NCBI GenBank assembly: GCA_032681305.1 | Contig: CP136340.1 | Location: 620,001-684,000, forward strand | DNA from: HIMB114 sp008638005 | GTDB taxonomy: Bacteria; Pseudomonadota; Alphaproteobacteria; Pelagibacterales; Pelagibacteraceae | Direction: 5' to 3' | Length of the DNA: 64,000 nt | Shown here: in pieces, positions 1 through 9,657 of the stretch | How positions within the stretch are numbered: the first letter of the stretch is position 1 | How the letters are laid out: each line of letters begins with the position of its first letter | Notes under the pieces: generated by a model | Told to the model about the DNA's origin: nothing | Databases searched by the model: none | Seen by the model: only the letters and a program-made list of their open reading frames with translations | Position numbers and translations under genes: made by a program

Positions 1-1292
1 GCATCTAGTTCAACAAGTTTACCGGGTGAACCAGTGAATACTTCAGCGACGAAGAACGGTTGAGATAAAAATCTTTGAATCTTTCTAGCTCTTGCAACTA
101 CAAGCTTATCTTCTTCGGATAATTCATCCATTCCAAGAATAGCGATAATATCCTGTAAGGATTTATAAGTTTGCAAAATTCTTTGAACTTCTCTTGCAAC
201 TCTATAATGTTCATCTCCAACTATTCTAGGATCTAAAATTCTAGAAGTTGAGTCTAATGGATCAACTGCTGGGTAAATTCCAAGCTCAGCAATTTGCCTT
301 GATAAAACGGTAGTAGCATCAAGGTGCGAAAATGATGTTGCTGGTGCTGGATCTGTTAAGTCATCAGCAGGAACGTAAATTGCTTGAACAGATGTTATTG
401 ACCCTTTTGTTGTAGTTGTGATTCTTTCTTGTAAGTTACCCATGTCTGTTGCTAGTGTAGGTTGGTAACCAACTGCAGAAGGAATACGTCCTAATAGAGC
501 AGACACTTCGGAGCCTGCTTGTGTAAATCTAAAGATATTATCTACGAAAAATAAAACATCTTGACCTTCTTTATCTCTAAAATATTCAGCAACTGTTAAT
601 CCTGTTAAAGCTACTCTTGCTCTTGCTCCAGGAGGTTCATTCATTTGACCATAAACTAAAGCTGCTTTTGATCCTGAACCATCAGTTTTAATAACTCCAG
701 ATTCTATCATCTCGTGATATAAATCATTGCCCTCTCTAGTTCTTTCTCCTACTCCAGCAAAAACAGAATATCCTCCATGAGCTTTTGCAACGTTATTAAT
801 TAACTCCATAATCAGAACAGTTTTACCTACTCCTGCTCCACCAAATAATCCAATTTTTCCACCTTTTGCGTATGGAGCCAAAAGATCTACTACTTTAATT
901 CCTGTAACAAGTATTTCTGTCTCCGTTGACTGGTCAACAAAAGCTGGTGCCTGTCTATGAATTGGCCATTTTTCTTTAGTTTTGACTTCACCTTTCTGGT
1001 CAATTGGTTCTCCAATAACATTTATAATTCTACCTAAAGTTTCTGGTCCAACTGGAACTTTAATAGCTTCACCTGTATCTGTAACTTTGTCACCACGCTT
1101 CAAACCTTCTGTTGTATCCATCGAAATAGTTCTTACAGTACCTTCGCCTAGATGCTGGGCAACCTCTAGAACAAGTCTATTTCCATTATTATCACACTCT
1201 AAAGCTGAGTTAATTTCAGGTAAATTATCATCAAACTTAACATCAACAACTGCTCCGATTACTTGTGTGATTGTTCCAAACTTATTTTGCAT
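1..1292 (-). CDS. atpD: ATP synthase F1 subunit beta (C-terminal end cut by window)
   Basis: Translating the minus strand from the ATG at 1290-1292 gives an uninterrupted beta subunit of about 430 codons that leaves the window before its stop. The catalytic P-loop GGAGVGKT is at about residues 151-158, followed by the GERTREGNDLY stretch that carries the catalytic Glu. A clear AGGAG ribosome-binding site sits seven bases before the ATG. It is the catalytic subunit of F1, making ATP from ADP and phosphate on the cytoplasmic face of the inner membrane. It is the fourth gene of atpH-A-G-D and lies 14 bp after atpG. atpC would be expected next, outside the window. Identity is certain; only the C-terminus is unseen. 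Confidence 0.97.
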   Translation of the reverse strand, partial: MQNKFGTITQVIGAVVDVKFDDNLPEINSALECDNNGNRLVLEVAQHLGEGTVRTISMDTTEGLKRGDKVTDTGEAIKVPVGPETLGRIINVIGEPIDQKGEVKTKEKWPIHRQAPAFVDQSTETEILVTGIKVVDLLAPYAKGGKIGLFGGAGVGKTVLIMELINNVAKAHGGYSVFAGVGERTREGNDLYHEMIESGVIKTDGSGSKAALVYGQMNEPPGARARVALTGLTVAEYFRDKEGQDVLFFVDNIFRFTQAGSEVSALLGRIPSAVGYQPTLATDMGNLQERITTTTKGSITSVQAIYVPADDLTDPAPATSFSHLDATTVLSRQIAELGIYPAVDPLDSTSRILDPRIVGDEHYRVAREVQRILQTYKSLQDIIAILGMDELSEEDKLVVARARKIQRFLSQPFFVAEVFTGSPGKLVELD

Positions 1293-1306
1293 ATTTTTAG
1301 CTCCTT

Positions 1307-2188
1307 TTATAATGACTCTGCACCTGAAATGATTTCAATCAATTCTTTGGTGATAACAGCTTGTCTACTTCTGTTATAGTTTATGGTTAATTTATCAATT
1401 AAATCGCCTGCGTTTCTAGTTGCATTATCCATTGCAGACATTCTGGATCCCTGTTCACTTGCCGCATTTTCTAAAAATGCTTTAAAAATCTGAGTTGTAA
1501 TATTTTGTGGTAATAAATGTTCTAAAATTTCATTTTCCTCAGGTTCAAACTCGTATTGAACATCTTCAACATTTTCTTTCTGAGTAACCTCTTGACTCTC
1601 AACTGGAATAATTTGCTGAGCTTGTGGCTCTTGAGAAATGACAGATTTAAATTTATTATAGAAAATTGTACAAACATCAAACTCTTCTTTGTTAAACATT
1701 GTTATAACTTTGCTTGTAATCTCAGAAGCTTCATTAACAGATATATTTTTTAAATTTTTATAACTAACTCTGTCAATAATATAATCTTTAAAACCTCGTC
1801 TTAATTGATCCGCACCTTTAGAGCCAACTGTAATTATTTTAAGTTTTTTATTATTTTTTAAAATTTGCTTAAAATACTCTCTAGCTTTTTTACAAATATT
1901 TGTATTAAATCCTCCACACAATCCTCTGTCGGCAGTCATAACAATACAAAGATGAACTTCATCTTTTCCAGTTCCCGCCAAAAGTTTTGGTGCAGAGTTA
2001 ATATCTGTAATTGAGTTTTTTAAATTATTAATAATCAAATTCATTTTTTCTGAATAAGCTCTACCTTTTTCTGCACTCTCTTGGGCCTTTCTTAGTTTTG
2101 CGGCTGCTACCATTTTCATGGCCTTGGTGATCTTCTGTGTTGATTTAACACTTGTTATTCGATTTCTAAGATCTTTTAAACTTGGCAT
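1307..2188 (-). CDS. atpG: ATP synthase F1 subunit gamma
   Basis: A 293-residue protein, normal length for the family. The N-terminal helix reads MPSLKDLRNRITSVKSTQKI and the C-terminal helix ends in NRSRQAVITKELIEIISGA, both diagnostic of gamma, the rotating shaft that couples proton flow in Fo to catalysis in the alpha/beta ring. The GLCGGFN motif is at about residues 89-95. A short acidic, glutamine-rich segment near residues 195-220 is a lineage-variable insertion. It sits between atpA (one base away) and atpD and is certainly co-transcribed with them. Confidence 0.97.
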   Translation of the reverse strand: MPSLKDLRNRITSVKSTQKITKAMKMVAAAKLRKAQESAEKGRAYSEKMNLIINNLKNSITDINSAPKLLAGTGKDEVHLCIVMTADRGLCGGFNTNICKKAREYFKQILKNNKKLKIITVGSKGADQLRRGFKDYIIDRVSYKNLKNISVNEASEITSKVITMFNKEEFDVCTIFYNKFKSVISQEPQAQQIIPVESQEVTQKENVEDVQYEFEPEENEILEHLLPQNITTQIFKAFLENAASEQGSRMSAMDNATRNAGDLIDKLTINYNRSRQAVITKELIEIISGAESL

Positions 2189-2189
2189 T

Positions 2190-3722
2190 TTATTTTAAAA
2201 AGTCTTTCTTAAAATTATCGATAAACTCTTTAAGTTTAGTTTCATTTTCTTCATCAAGTTTGCCAGAAGAAACAATATTTTTTAAAATTTCAGGTGCCTG
2301 AGATTTAATTGAACTTAATAATTGTTCTTCAAAATCTTTAATTTTAGAATTTTCGATATCATCTAAATAACCTTTAACTCCAGTAAAAATTGAAACTACT
2401 TGTTCTTCAACTTTTAATGGTGAATATTGACCTTGTTTTAATAGTTCAGTCAATTTAGATCCACGATTTAATAATTTTTGAGTTGAGGCATCTAAATCAG
2501 AACCAAACTGTGCAAACGCTGCCATTTCTCTATATTGCGCAAGTTCAAGTTTAATAGAACCAGCAACTTGTTTCATCGCTTTAATCTGAGCCGCAGATCC
2601 AACTCTTGATACCGAAATACCTACGTTTACTGCTGGTCTTACACCCTGAAAGAAAAGCTCTGTTTCTAAGAAAATTTGACCATCAGTAATTGAAATAACG
2701 TTTGTTGGAATATAAGCTGATACATCACTCGCTTGAGTTTCAATGATTGGTAAAGCCGTTAATGAACCTCCACCATTTTCATCATTTAATTTTGCAGCCC
2801 TTTCCAATAATCTGCTATGAAGATAAAACACGTCTCCTGGGAAAGCTTCTCGTCCTGGAGGCCTTCTTAATAATAATGACATTTGTCTATAAGCAACAGC
2901 TTGTTTTGATAAATCATCATAAACAATCAATCCATGCATTCCATTGTCTCTAAAAAACTCACCCATGGTGCATCCTGTATAAGGAGCTAAAAACTGTAAA
3001 GGTGCTGGGTCTGAGGCAGTTGCAGCAACAACTATCGAATATTCCATTGCTCCTGAGTCTTCTAAAGTTTTAACTATTTGCGCAACTGTTGATCTTTTTT
3101 GTCCAATCGCAACATATACGCAATACAATTTTTTAGACTCATCATTTGATTTATTAATTTCTTTTTGATTTATAATTGTATCGATAGCAATGGCTGTTTT
3201 GCCTGTTTGTCTATCACCAATAATCAACTCTCTTTGACCTCTTCCAATTGGAATTAAACTATCAATTGCCTTTAAACCTGTCTGCATTGGTTCACTCACT
3301 GACTTTCTAGGAATAATTCCAGGCGCTTTAACCTCTACTCTTTTTCTTTCTTTCGAATTTATTGGTCCTTTACCATCAATTGGATTTCCTAAACCGTCAA
3401 CCACTCTACCCAAAAGTTCTTTTCCAACGGGCACATCAACAATTTCTCCCGTTCTTTTAACTGTATCGCCTTCTTTAATATGAGAGTCATCACCAAAAAT
3501 AACAACTCCAACGTTGTCAGTTTCAAGGTTTAATGCCATTCCTTTAGTTCCCTCAGAAAACTCAACCATTTCACCGGCTTCAACATTATCTAAACCATAA
3601 ATTCTAGCAATTCCGTCTCCGACAGAAAGTACTTGTCCTACTTCAGATACCTCAGCATCTTTACCAAAGTTTTTTATCTGATCCTTAATGACTTTTGTTA
3701 TTTCAGATGGGTTTATGTCCAT
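2190..3722 (-). CDS. atpA: ATP synthase F1 subunit alpha
   Basis: A 510-residue protein of normal length. The non-catalytic nucleotide-site P-loop GDRQTGKT is at residues 169-176, and the alpha signature around PAVNVGISVSRVGSAAQ is intact. It forms the alpha3beta3 hexamer with AtpD, binding nucleotide without turning it over. The N-terminus (INPSEITKVIKDQI) is the helix that contacts subunit delta. It is separated from atpH by 9 bp and from atpG by 1 bp, which implies one polycistronic message. Confidence 0.98.
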   Translation of the reverse strand: MDINPSEITKVIKDQIKNFGKDAEVSEVGQVLSVGDGIARIYGLDNVEAGEMVEFSEGTKGMALNLETDNVGVVIFGDDSHIKEGDTVKRTGEIVDVPVGKELLGRVVDGLGNPIDGKGPINSKERKRVEVKAPGIIPRKSVSEPMQTGLKAIDSLIPIGRGQRELIIGDRQTGKTAIAIDTIINQKEINKSNDESKKLYCVYVAIGQKRSTVAQIVKTLEDSGAMEYSIVVAATASDPAPLQFLAPYTGCTMGEFFRDNGMHGLIVYDDLSKQAVAYRQMSLLLRRPPGREAFPGDVFYLHSRLLERAAKLNDENGGGSLTALPIIETQASDVSAYIPTNVISITDGQIFLETELFFQGVRPAVNVGISVSRVGSAAQIKAMKQVAGSIKLELAQYREMAAFAQFGSDLDASTQKLLNRGSKLTELLKQGQYSPLKVEEQVVSIFTGVKGYLDDIENSKIKDFEEQLLSSIKSQAPEILKNIVSSGKLDEENETKLKEFIDNFKKDFLK

Positions 3723-3731
3723 TATTTTCTC

Positions 3732-4313
3732 CTACAAGTTATTTAAAATTTTATTGAATTTTGATTTTGCTGTATCGTCAACCATTAAACTTCCAATTTG
3801 TAGCTTTGCTCCAGATATGAGACTTGGATCAAACTTAAAGTTTAAATTTATCTTTTTTTTCAGAGTTTCGTTTAACATACTTTCAATTTCTTTTATTTGA
3901 GAATTCGACATTTTTGTTGGCATTGAAACTACAGCATTAAGCTCGCCACGGTAATCTGAAGTTACATCTTTGAATTTTTTAACAATTTTTTCTAAAAAAA
4001 AAATACGATTTTTATTAACTAAAACTTTTAAAAAATTAACAAAAAGATTATGGAAACTATTTTTCTTAGCTAATTCATTGATAACACTCAATCTATCAAT
4101 TTTATTGATTGTTGGATTTGTTATAAACTTTTTAAAATCTTCTGATTGTAAAAATGCTTGCTCTATAAATTTTACATTATTCTCAACTTGATCAAGAGCT
4201 TTTTCTTCATTACTTATCTCAAATAATGACAAAGCATATCTGCCTGCAGCATCAGAAAATATTTGATTATTTTGCGTCAAAATTATCTCTTTTTTTTGCG
4301 GTGTAATTACCAT
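3732..4313 (-). CDS. atpH: ATP synthase F1 subunit delta (OSCP)
   Basis: A 193-residue delta subunit, which joins F1 to the peripheral stalk. AGRYALSLFEIS (about residues 23-34) is the family's N-terminal signature, and the C-terminal part KFDPSLISGAKLQIGSLMVDDT is the usual delta end. The ATG at 4313 gives about ten extra residues. A TTG fourteen codons in is preceded by AAGAGATAATT and could be the true start, so the first residues are uncertain. It is first in atpH-A-G-D. Fo genes are not adjacent, the usual alphaproteobacterial split. Confidence 0.95.
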   Translation of the reverse strand: MVITPQKKEIILTQNNQIFSDAAGRYALSLFEISNEEKALDQVENNVKFIEQAFLQSEDFKKFITNPTINKIDRLSVINELAKKNSFHNLFVNFLKVLVNKNRIFFLEKIVKKFKDVTSDYRGELNAVVSMPTKMSNSQIKEIESMLNETLKKKINLNFKFDPSLISGAKLQIGSLMVDDTAKSKFNKILNNL

Positions 4314-4359
4314 TGCGATAAGATCATATCAAGCCAGTATAACGGACATGATGTCATCT

Positions 4360-6330
4360 TTATGCAAAATTCACAGGATCAACGTCAACTTGAAGTTTTA
4401 ATTGCTTTGGAATTTTAAGCTGATTCAAAGTATTTTTTATAAATGATTGAGGAGTAACTTTAGGGTTGTATTTGATCAATATTTTTACTCGATAATCATA
4501 CTTAATTTTATAAATTGTAGCCGATACTGGCCCATAAATATTTATGAGTTCATTTTTTGGTAAAGATTGTTTTAACTTTAAAGCAAACTTTTCAACTTCA
4601 TATAAATTTCTACCCGATAAGATAATTGATATGAATTTAAAAAACGGCGGCAAGTTTGCTTCTTTTCTAAATTTGATTTCATTTTGATAAAAGCTTTTTG
4701 GGTCGAATTTTCTTAGTGCATCAAAAATTTTATTTTTATCATCAAATGTTTGTAGAATAATTTTTGATTTTTTATTAAATCGTCCCGCTCTACCTGATAA
4801 TTGATAAAGAAGTTGATAATTTTTTTCTGATGATCGTATATCATTACCTAAAAAAGAAGCGTCACAATTTACAGCTACAATCAAATTAAGATTTTTGAAA
4901 TTAAAACCTTTGGAAATCATTTGAGTTGCTACAATTATTTTTGTTTGATTTTTTTCAATTTTTTTAAGCTGATCTGAAAATTTTTGATAGTCACTTAAGT
5001 CGCTAGAAAGCGCTTCTACTTCATAATCAGGAAATTTATTTTTTACTTCATCATAAATTTTCTCTAATCCCAATCCATATAATTTGAAGTTACACTTTTG
5101 GTCATCATTACATTTTCTTTCTAATTTAGAATTAAAATTACAATAATGACAAATGGCTATGTTTTTTTTCTTATGATATACCAGTCCAACCGAACATGAA
5201 GGACATTCTAAACGCTTCATGCACTTGTAACAAAACAAAAAAGTAGAATGACCTCTTCGATTTAAAAAGAACAGAACTTGATTATCTGACTTTAAGTATG
5301 CTTTTACCTCGCTCGTAATTTTATCAGATAAGAAATTGTTGTCAGATATATTATCTCTATTTAATTTTACTGTTTGGATAATTGGCAGTTCTGACTCATT
5401 GTATCTTGTTGTTAAATTAAATGAGTTATATTTTTTTTGATCAATATTATTATAGGTTTCTACAGATGGAGTAGCACTTACTAAATAAATCGGAAATTTT
5501 TCTATGGATGCCATTAATATCGACATATCTCTTGCATTATAACAAATTCCCTCATCCTGCTTATAAGAGCCATCATGTTCTTCATCAATTATAATCAGTT
5601 TTAATTTTTGAAATGGTAGAAACATTGCTGATCTGGCGCCAAGAACAAGTTTAATTTTATTTTTAAAAACTCCTTTCCAAATTTTCTTTTTATCTTTATC
5701 TTTAATTCCTGAATGCCAAATAGCTGGTTGGTAATTAAAAAATGATTTAAATCTTTCGGCAATCTGTTCACTCAAACCTTTTTCAGGTAACATGACCAAA
5801 ACCTGAGCATTTTCTTTTAATGCTTTTTTAATTATCTCAAAATAAACGTGAGTTTTCCCAGAGCCCGGAATACCTTGCAATAAATTTGTAGAGTAATCAG
5901 AAGGTTTTACTTTTCGATCAATTTCTTGCAAAATTTTTTTTTGCTCTAAATTGAGTAATGATTTTGTTGTAATACTTGGGGAATATTCAGAAAAATCCTG
6001 AATTTTTTTTAAACCTTTATCAATACTCTTAAATCCATTTTTATATAAAAATAAATTTAAAACTAAACCTAAGTTTACTAGATTATAATTAGATATCTTT
6101 TCAATTAAAGAAATTCGATTTTTAGAAAGAGGTGGAATATCAAAAAATTTAGAAATTTTTTTTATCTTAATTTTTTTATCTAGTGACTTAGAATTTAATT
6201 TCCAGATTACTCCAATTATCTCCTTATTTTTAAAATTAATACTTACAAAGCTTCCAATTTTAACCTTTTTATTAGTTTCATATGTGAAACTTCGATCAAA
6301 ATTTAATGGTAACAGAACGTCAACAAGCAT
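4360..6330 (-). CDS. priA: Primosomal replication restart helicase PriA
   Basis: A 656-residue superfamily 2 DNA helicase that reloads the replisome at stalled forks. The Walker A motif GIPGSGKT is at residues 143-150 and the DEEH box at 239-242. Eight cysteines (357, 360, 366, 369, 384, 387, 397, 403) form the two zinc sites typical of PriA, between the helicase lobes. The C-terminal domain follows. It is shorter than the 732-residue E. coli protein, mostly in the N-terminal DNA-binding region. It is divergent from the aldolase gene, with only 41 bp between start codons, so the two promoters must lie there. The gap to atpH is 46 bp. Confidence 0.95.
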   Translation of the reverse strand: MLVDVLLPLNFDRSFTYETNKKVKIGSFVSINFKNKEIIGVIWKLNSKSLDKKIKIKKISKFFDIPPLSKNRISLIEKISNYNLVNLGLVLNLFLYKNGFKSIDKGLKKIQDFSEYSPSITTKSLLNLEQKKILQEIDRKVKPSDYSTNLLQGIPGSGKTHVYFEIIKKALKENAQVLVMLPEKGLSEQIAERFKSFFNYQPAIWHSGIKDKDKKKIWKGVFKNKIKLVLGARSAMFLPFQKLKLIIIDEEHDGSYKQDEGICYNARDMSILMASIEKFPIYLVSATPSVETYNNIDQKKYNSFNLTTRYNESELPIIQTVKLNRDNISDNNFLSDKITSEVKAYLKSDNQVLFFLNRRGHSTFLFCYKCMKRLECPSCSVGLVYHKKKNIAICHYCNFNSKLERKCNDDQKCNFKLYGLGLEKIYDEVKNKFPDYEVEALSSDLSDYQKFSDQLKKIEKNQTKIIVATQMISKGFNFKNLNLIVAVNCDASFLGNDIRSSEKNYQLLYQLSGRAGRFNKKSKIILQTFDDKNKIFDALRKFDPKSFYQNEIKFRKEANLPPFFKFISIILSGRNLYEVEKFALKLKQSLPKNELINIYGPVSATIYKIKYDYRVKILIKYNPKVTPQSFIKNTLNQLKIPKQLKLQVDVDPVNFA

Positions 6331-6371
6331 AATAAATTTGTATTTTCACTAAAAAGTTATAAATTTTAATT

Positions 6372-7028
6372 ATGAAGATATACATTGACTCATCAGATAT
6401 TAAAGAAATCAAAGAGATTAATAAAACACAATTAGTTGATGGTATAACTACTAATCCATCGTTAATTGCTAAGCAAAATAAAGATATTAAAGTTATCTTA
6501 AAAGAAATTTGTAAAGAGATTAAGGGACCTGTTAGTGCTGAAGTAACGGCTACGCAAGCAAAGCAAATGATTGAGGAAGCTAAAGTTCTCCAGAAAATTT
6601 CTAAAAATATTGTTATTAAATTACCTTTGACCTTTGAAGGTCTAAAAGCGTGTTCTCATTTGACTAAAAGGGGATATAAAACAAATGTTACTTTATGTTT
6701 TTCGGTAACACAGGCTCTATTAGCTGCAAAAGCTGGAGCTACCTATATCTCGCCCTTTGTCGGTAGGTTAGATGACATTGGAGAGAGCGGTATAGAACTT
6801 ATAAAAGATATCAGAAAAGTATTTGATAATTATAAAGATTTAAAAACTAAAATTCTCTCAGCTTCAGTCAGAAATGCTGAACATGTTAAAGAAGTTGCTA
6901 AAGCCGGTTCAGATATTGCAACAATTCCACCTAAAGTTTTTCATGAACTATACAAACATGATTTAACTGACAAAGGGCTAAAAATTTTTTTAGAAGATTG
7001 GAATAAAACTAATCAAAAAATTAGTTAA
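6372..7028 (+). CDS. fsa: Transaldolase / fructose-6-phosphate aldolase-like protein
   Basis: A 218-residue class I aldolase of the short transaldolase group. The signature GITTNPSLIAK is near residues 24-34 and the Schiff-base lysine is K83 in VIKLPLT. SASVRN and the phosphate-binding region near the C-terminus are present. Length fits the FSA/TalC subfamily rather than classical 320-residue transaldolase. Family members either cleave fructose 6-phosphate or transfer dihydroxyacetone in the non-oxidative pentose phosphate pathway; sequence alone does not settle which. It converges on lpdA with only 3 bp between stop codons and no terminator. Confidence 0.9.
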   Translation: MKIYIDSSDIKEIKEINKTQLVDGITTNPSLIAKQNKDIKVILKEICKEIKGPVSAEVTATQAKQMIEEAKVLQKISKNIVIKLPLTFEGLKACSHLTKRGYKTNVTLCFSVTQALLAAKAGATYISPFVGRLDDIGESGIELIKDIRKVFDNYKDLKTKILSASVRNAEHVKEVAKAGSDIATIPPKVFHELYKHDLTDKGLKIFLEDWNKTNQKIS

Positions 7029-7031
7029 AAT

Positions 7032-8429
7032 TTACATATGTATTGATCGTTTATCAACTGCCAATGCTGCTTCTTTTATTGCCTCAGTTAAAGTTGGGTG
7101 GGCATGACACGTTCTAGCTATATCCTCTGAACTTGCCCCAAACTCCATAGCCAAAGATAGTTCCGCTATTAAATTTCCCGCATCAGGTCCAACAATGTGA
7201 ACACCTAAAACTTTATCGGTTTTCTTATCAGCTAAAATTTTTACAAAACCATCTGCCTCGTCATTAACTTTAGCTCTAGAATTTGCCATGAAAGGAAATT
7301 TGCCTACATTGTATTCTATGGATTGTTTTTTAAGCTCTTCTTCTGTTTTTCCTACAGATGCTATTTCTGGATGGGTGTAAACGACATTTGGTATGACATC
7401 ATAATTAACATGACCATATTTTCCACTAATCATTTCAACAACGGCAATTCCTTCTTCTTCAGCTTTATGAGCTAACATTGGTCCTACTACTACATCACCG
7501 ATAGCATAAACATTTTTAACATTTGTTTTAAAATTTTTATCAATTTTTACTCTTCCTTTTTCATCTTGCTCAACTCCAATGGAATCTAATTTTAGTCCAT
7601 CTGTATTTGGTTTTCTACCAACGCAAACTAAAACTGCATCAGCTTCTAAATTATGATTTGTCCCATCTTTTTCAAATTCAACGATTGCTTTATTTCCATT
7701 ATTTTTCACTGAATTTACTTTGGATGACAAATTAAATTTCACTCCTTGTCTTTTTAAAATTTTGTGAAAACTATCAGAAACCTCTTTGTCCATTCCGGGA
7801 AGAATGTGGTCCATATACTCAATTACCTCAACTTCTGCACCCAGCTTCATCCATACAGATCCAAGCTCTAATCCAATAACACCTCCGCCAATTACGACGA
7901 GTTTCTGAGGTACTTTTTCAAGAGATAATGCTCCAGTTGAAGATACAATTATTTTTTCATCAATTTCAATGTTTGGAAGTGTCGAAACTGATGATCCGGT
8001 AGCTATGATAATATACTTCCCTTTGATCTGGCTATCAGAACCATCGGAACTTTTAATATTAATAGTATCGTTTGAATCAAAACTTCCATGTCCTTTGAAA
8101 TAAGTTACCTTGTTTTTTTTAAAAAGAAATTCAATACCTTTTGTTAACCCATCGACTGTTTTTGTTTTTTGACTCATCATTTTAGAAAGGTCTAAGGATA
8201 AGCCGCTGGTCATAATACCTATTTTATCAAATTCTTTATTTGCTTTGTGATACATTTCAGCAGAGTGAAGCAAATATTTAGATGGAATACATCCGACATT
8301 TAAACATGTTCCACCTAAAGAACCCCTAGACTCGATACAAGCTGTCTTATGTCCTAATTGTGCTGCTCTAATTGCACAAACATAACCACCAGGTCCACCC
8401 CCAATAACTATAATGTCAAATTCTTCCAT
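7032..8429 (-). CDS. lpdA: Dihydrolipoyl dehydrogenase (E3)
   Basis: A 465-residue FAD disulfide oxidoreductase that reoxidises dihydrolipoamide with NAD+. The FAD motif GGGPGG is at residues 10-15, the redox-active cysteines C42 and C47 lie in GGTCLNVGCIPSK, the NAD-binding stretch is VIGGGVIGLELG, and the catalytic HPTLTE (H444, E449) is at the dimer interface. It lies one base after sucB, so it is most likely the E3 dedicated to the 2-oxoglutarate dehydrogenase complex, though E3 can also serve pyruvate dehydrogenase and glycine cleavage. Confidence 0.97.
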   Translation of the reverse strand: MEEFDIIVIGGGPGGYVCAIRAAQLGHKTACIESRGSLGGTCLNVGCIPSKYLLHSAEMYHKANKEFDKIGIMTSGLSLDLSKMMSQKTKTVDGLTKGIEFLFKKNKVTYFKGHGSFDSNDTINIKSSDGSDSQIKGKYIIIATGSSVSTLPNIEIDEKIIVSSTGALSLEKVPQKLVVIGGGVIGLELGSVWMKLGAEVEVIEYMDHILPGMDKEVSDSFHKILKRQGVKFNLSSKVNSVKNNGNKAIVEFEKDGTNHNLEADAVLVCVGRKPNTDGLKLDSIGVEQDEKGRVKIDKNFKTNVKNVYAIGDVVVGPMLAHKAEEEGIAVVEMISGKYGHVNYDVIPNVVYTHPEIASVGKTEEELKKQSIEYNVGKFPFMANSRAKVNDEADGFVKILADKKTDKVLGVHIVGPDAGNLIAELSLAMEFGASSEDIARTCHAHPTLTEAIKEAALAVDKRSIHM

Positions 8430-8430
8430 T

Positions 8431-9657
8431 TTATAAATTTAAAAATAATCTTCTTGGATCTTCTAAAATTTCTTTAACTCTAACTAAAAAAGATACAGCT
8501 TCTTTTCCATCAATAATTCTGTGGTCATATGATAAAGCTAAATACATCATAGGACGTATTTCAATTTTTCCATCGATTACTATAGGTCTCTGAACAATAT
8601 TATGCATTCCTAATACACCAGATTGTGGAGGATTCAGTATTGGAGTAGACAACATTGATCCATAAATACCTCCATTGGTAATTGTAAATGTTCCACCTTG
8701 AAGTTCATCAATAGACAACTGTCCATTTCTTGCTTTTCCACCCAAGGTTATAATTTCTTTTTCAATATCAGCAAAAGACATTTGATCTGCACCTCTTACA
8801 ACCGGCACAACCAAACCCTTATCTGTTCCTACGGCAACACCAATATTATAATAATTTTTATAAACTATTTCCTCACCTTGAATTTCTGCATTTACAGCCG
8901 TGAAAGTTTGTAATGCGTTTACGCAAGCTTTGACAAAAAAAGACATAAAGCCAAGTTTAACTCCATACATTTTTTCAAACTCATCTTTATTATCTTTTCT
9001 TATTTGCATAATCATAGACATATCAATTTCATTAAATGTTGTGAGCATGGCAGCTGTATTTTGAGCTTCTTTAAGTCTTTTAGCTATTGTGGCCCTTAAC
9101 CTTGACATTTTTACACGTTCTTCAGGTCCTTTTTCTTGAAACTTTTTGTCAAAACCAGGATTTACTCCCATTAAACCAATCAAATCACTTTTTAGTATTT
9201 GGCCCCTTCTTCCAGTGCCGTGTACAGAAGAAATATCAATTTTATTTTCTTCTATGATTCTCTTTGCGGCAGGAGAAGGTTCTGATTTTCTCTCTACATT
9301 TAATTGAATGACTTTTTCTTCTTTTTCTTTTATTGGCTTTAGTTTAATTTCCTGTTCAACTTCAATTTTCTCAATTTTTGGCTTTTCACTTTCTTCTGGC
9401 TGGGTTGCTACTTTTGCTCCACTTTCACCTATAAGACCAAGCTGAGCACCAACTTCAACTGTTTGTCCTTCTTGGACCGTAATTTCAGTTATCACACCTG
9501 TTTTTGGAGATGTAACCTCGACACTTACCTTGTCAGTTTCTAATTCAATTATTGGTTCATCTTCGTTAACTGTATCGCCAGATTTTTTTAACCATTTAGC
9601 TACTGTTGCTTCAGTAACCGATTCACCTAGTGTAGGAACTAAAATTGGAGCGCTCAT
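8431..9657 (-). CDS. sucB: 2-oxoglutarate dehydrogenase E2, dihydrolipoyl succinyltransferase
   Basis: A 408-residue E2. It has one N-terminal lipoyl domain with the lipoylated lysine K43 in ETDKVSVEV, a charged linker rich in Glu and Lys (about residues 80-125), a peripheral subunit-binding domain (about 128-160, PSPAAKRIIEE) and a C-terminal acyltransferase domain with the catalytic H379 and D383 in DHRIIDG. It passes the succinyl group from E1 to CoA. A single lipoyl domain and the fit to SucB rather than PDH E2 agree with its position directly after sucA, where the stop and start overlap as TAATG. Confidence 0.97.
   Translation of the reverse strand: MSAPILVPTLGESVTEATVAKWLKKSGDTVNEDEPIIELETDKVSVEVTSPKTGVITEITVQEGQTVEVGAQLGLIGESGAKVATQPEESEKPKIEKIEVEQEIKLKPIKEKEEKVIQLNVERKSEPSPAAKRIIEENKIDISSVHGTGRRGQILKSDLIGLMGVNPGFDKKFQEKGPEERVKMSRLRATIAKRLKEAQNTAAMLTTFNEIDMSMIMQIRKDNKDEFEKMYGVKLGFMSFFVKACVNALQTFTAVNAEIQGEEIVYKNYYNIGVAVGTDKGLVVPVVRGADQMSFADIEKEIITLGGKARNGQLSIDELQGGTFTITNGGIYGSMLSTPILNPPQSGVLGMHNIVQRPIVIDGKIEIRPMMYLALSYDHRIIDGKEAVSFLVRVKEILEDPRRLFLNL

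Noticed and set aside
982..1332. Plus-strand open frame opposite atpD and atpG
   Set aside because: No family resemblance and fully antisense to certain genes.
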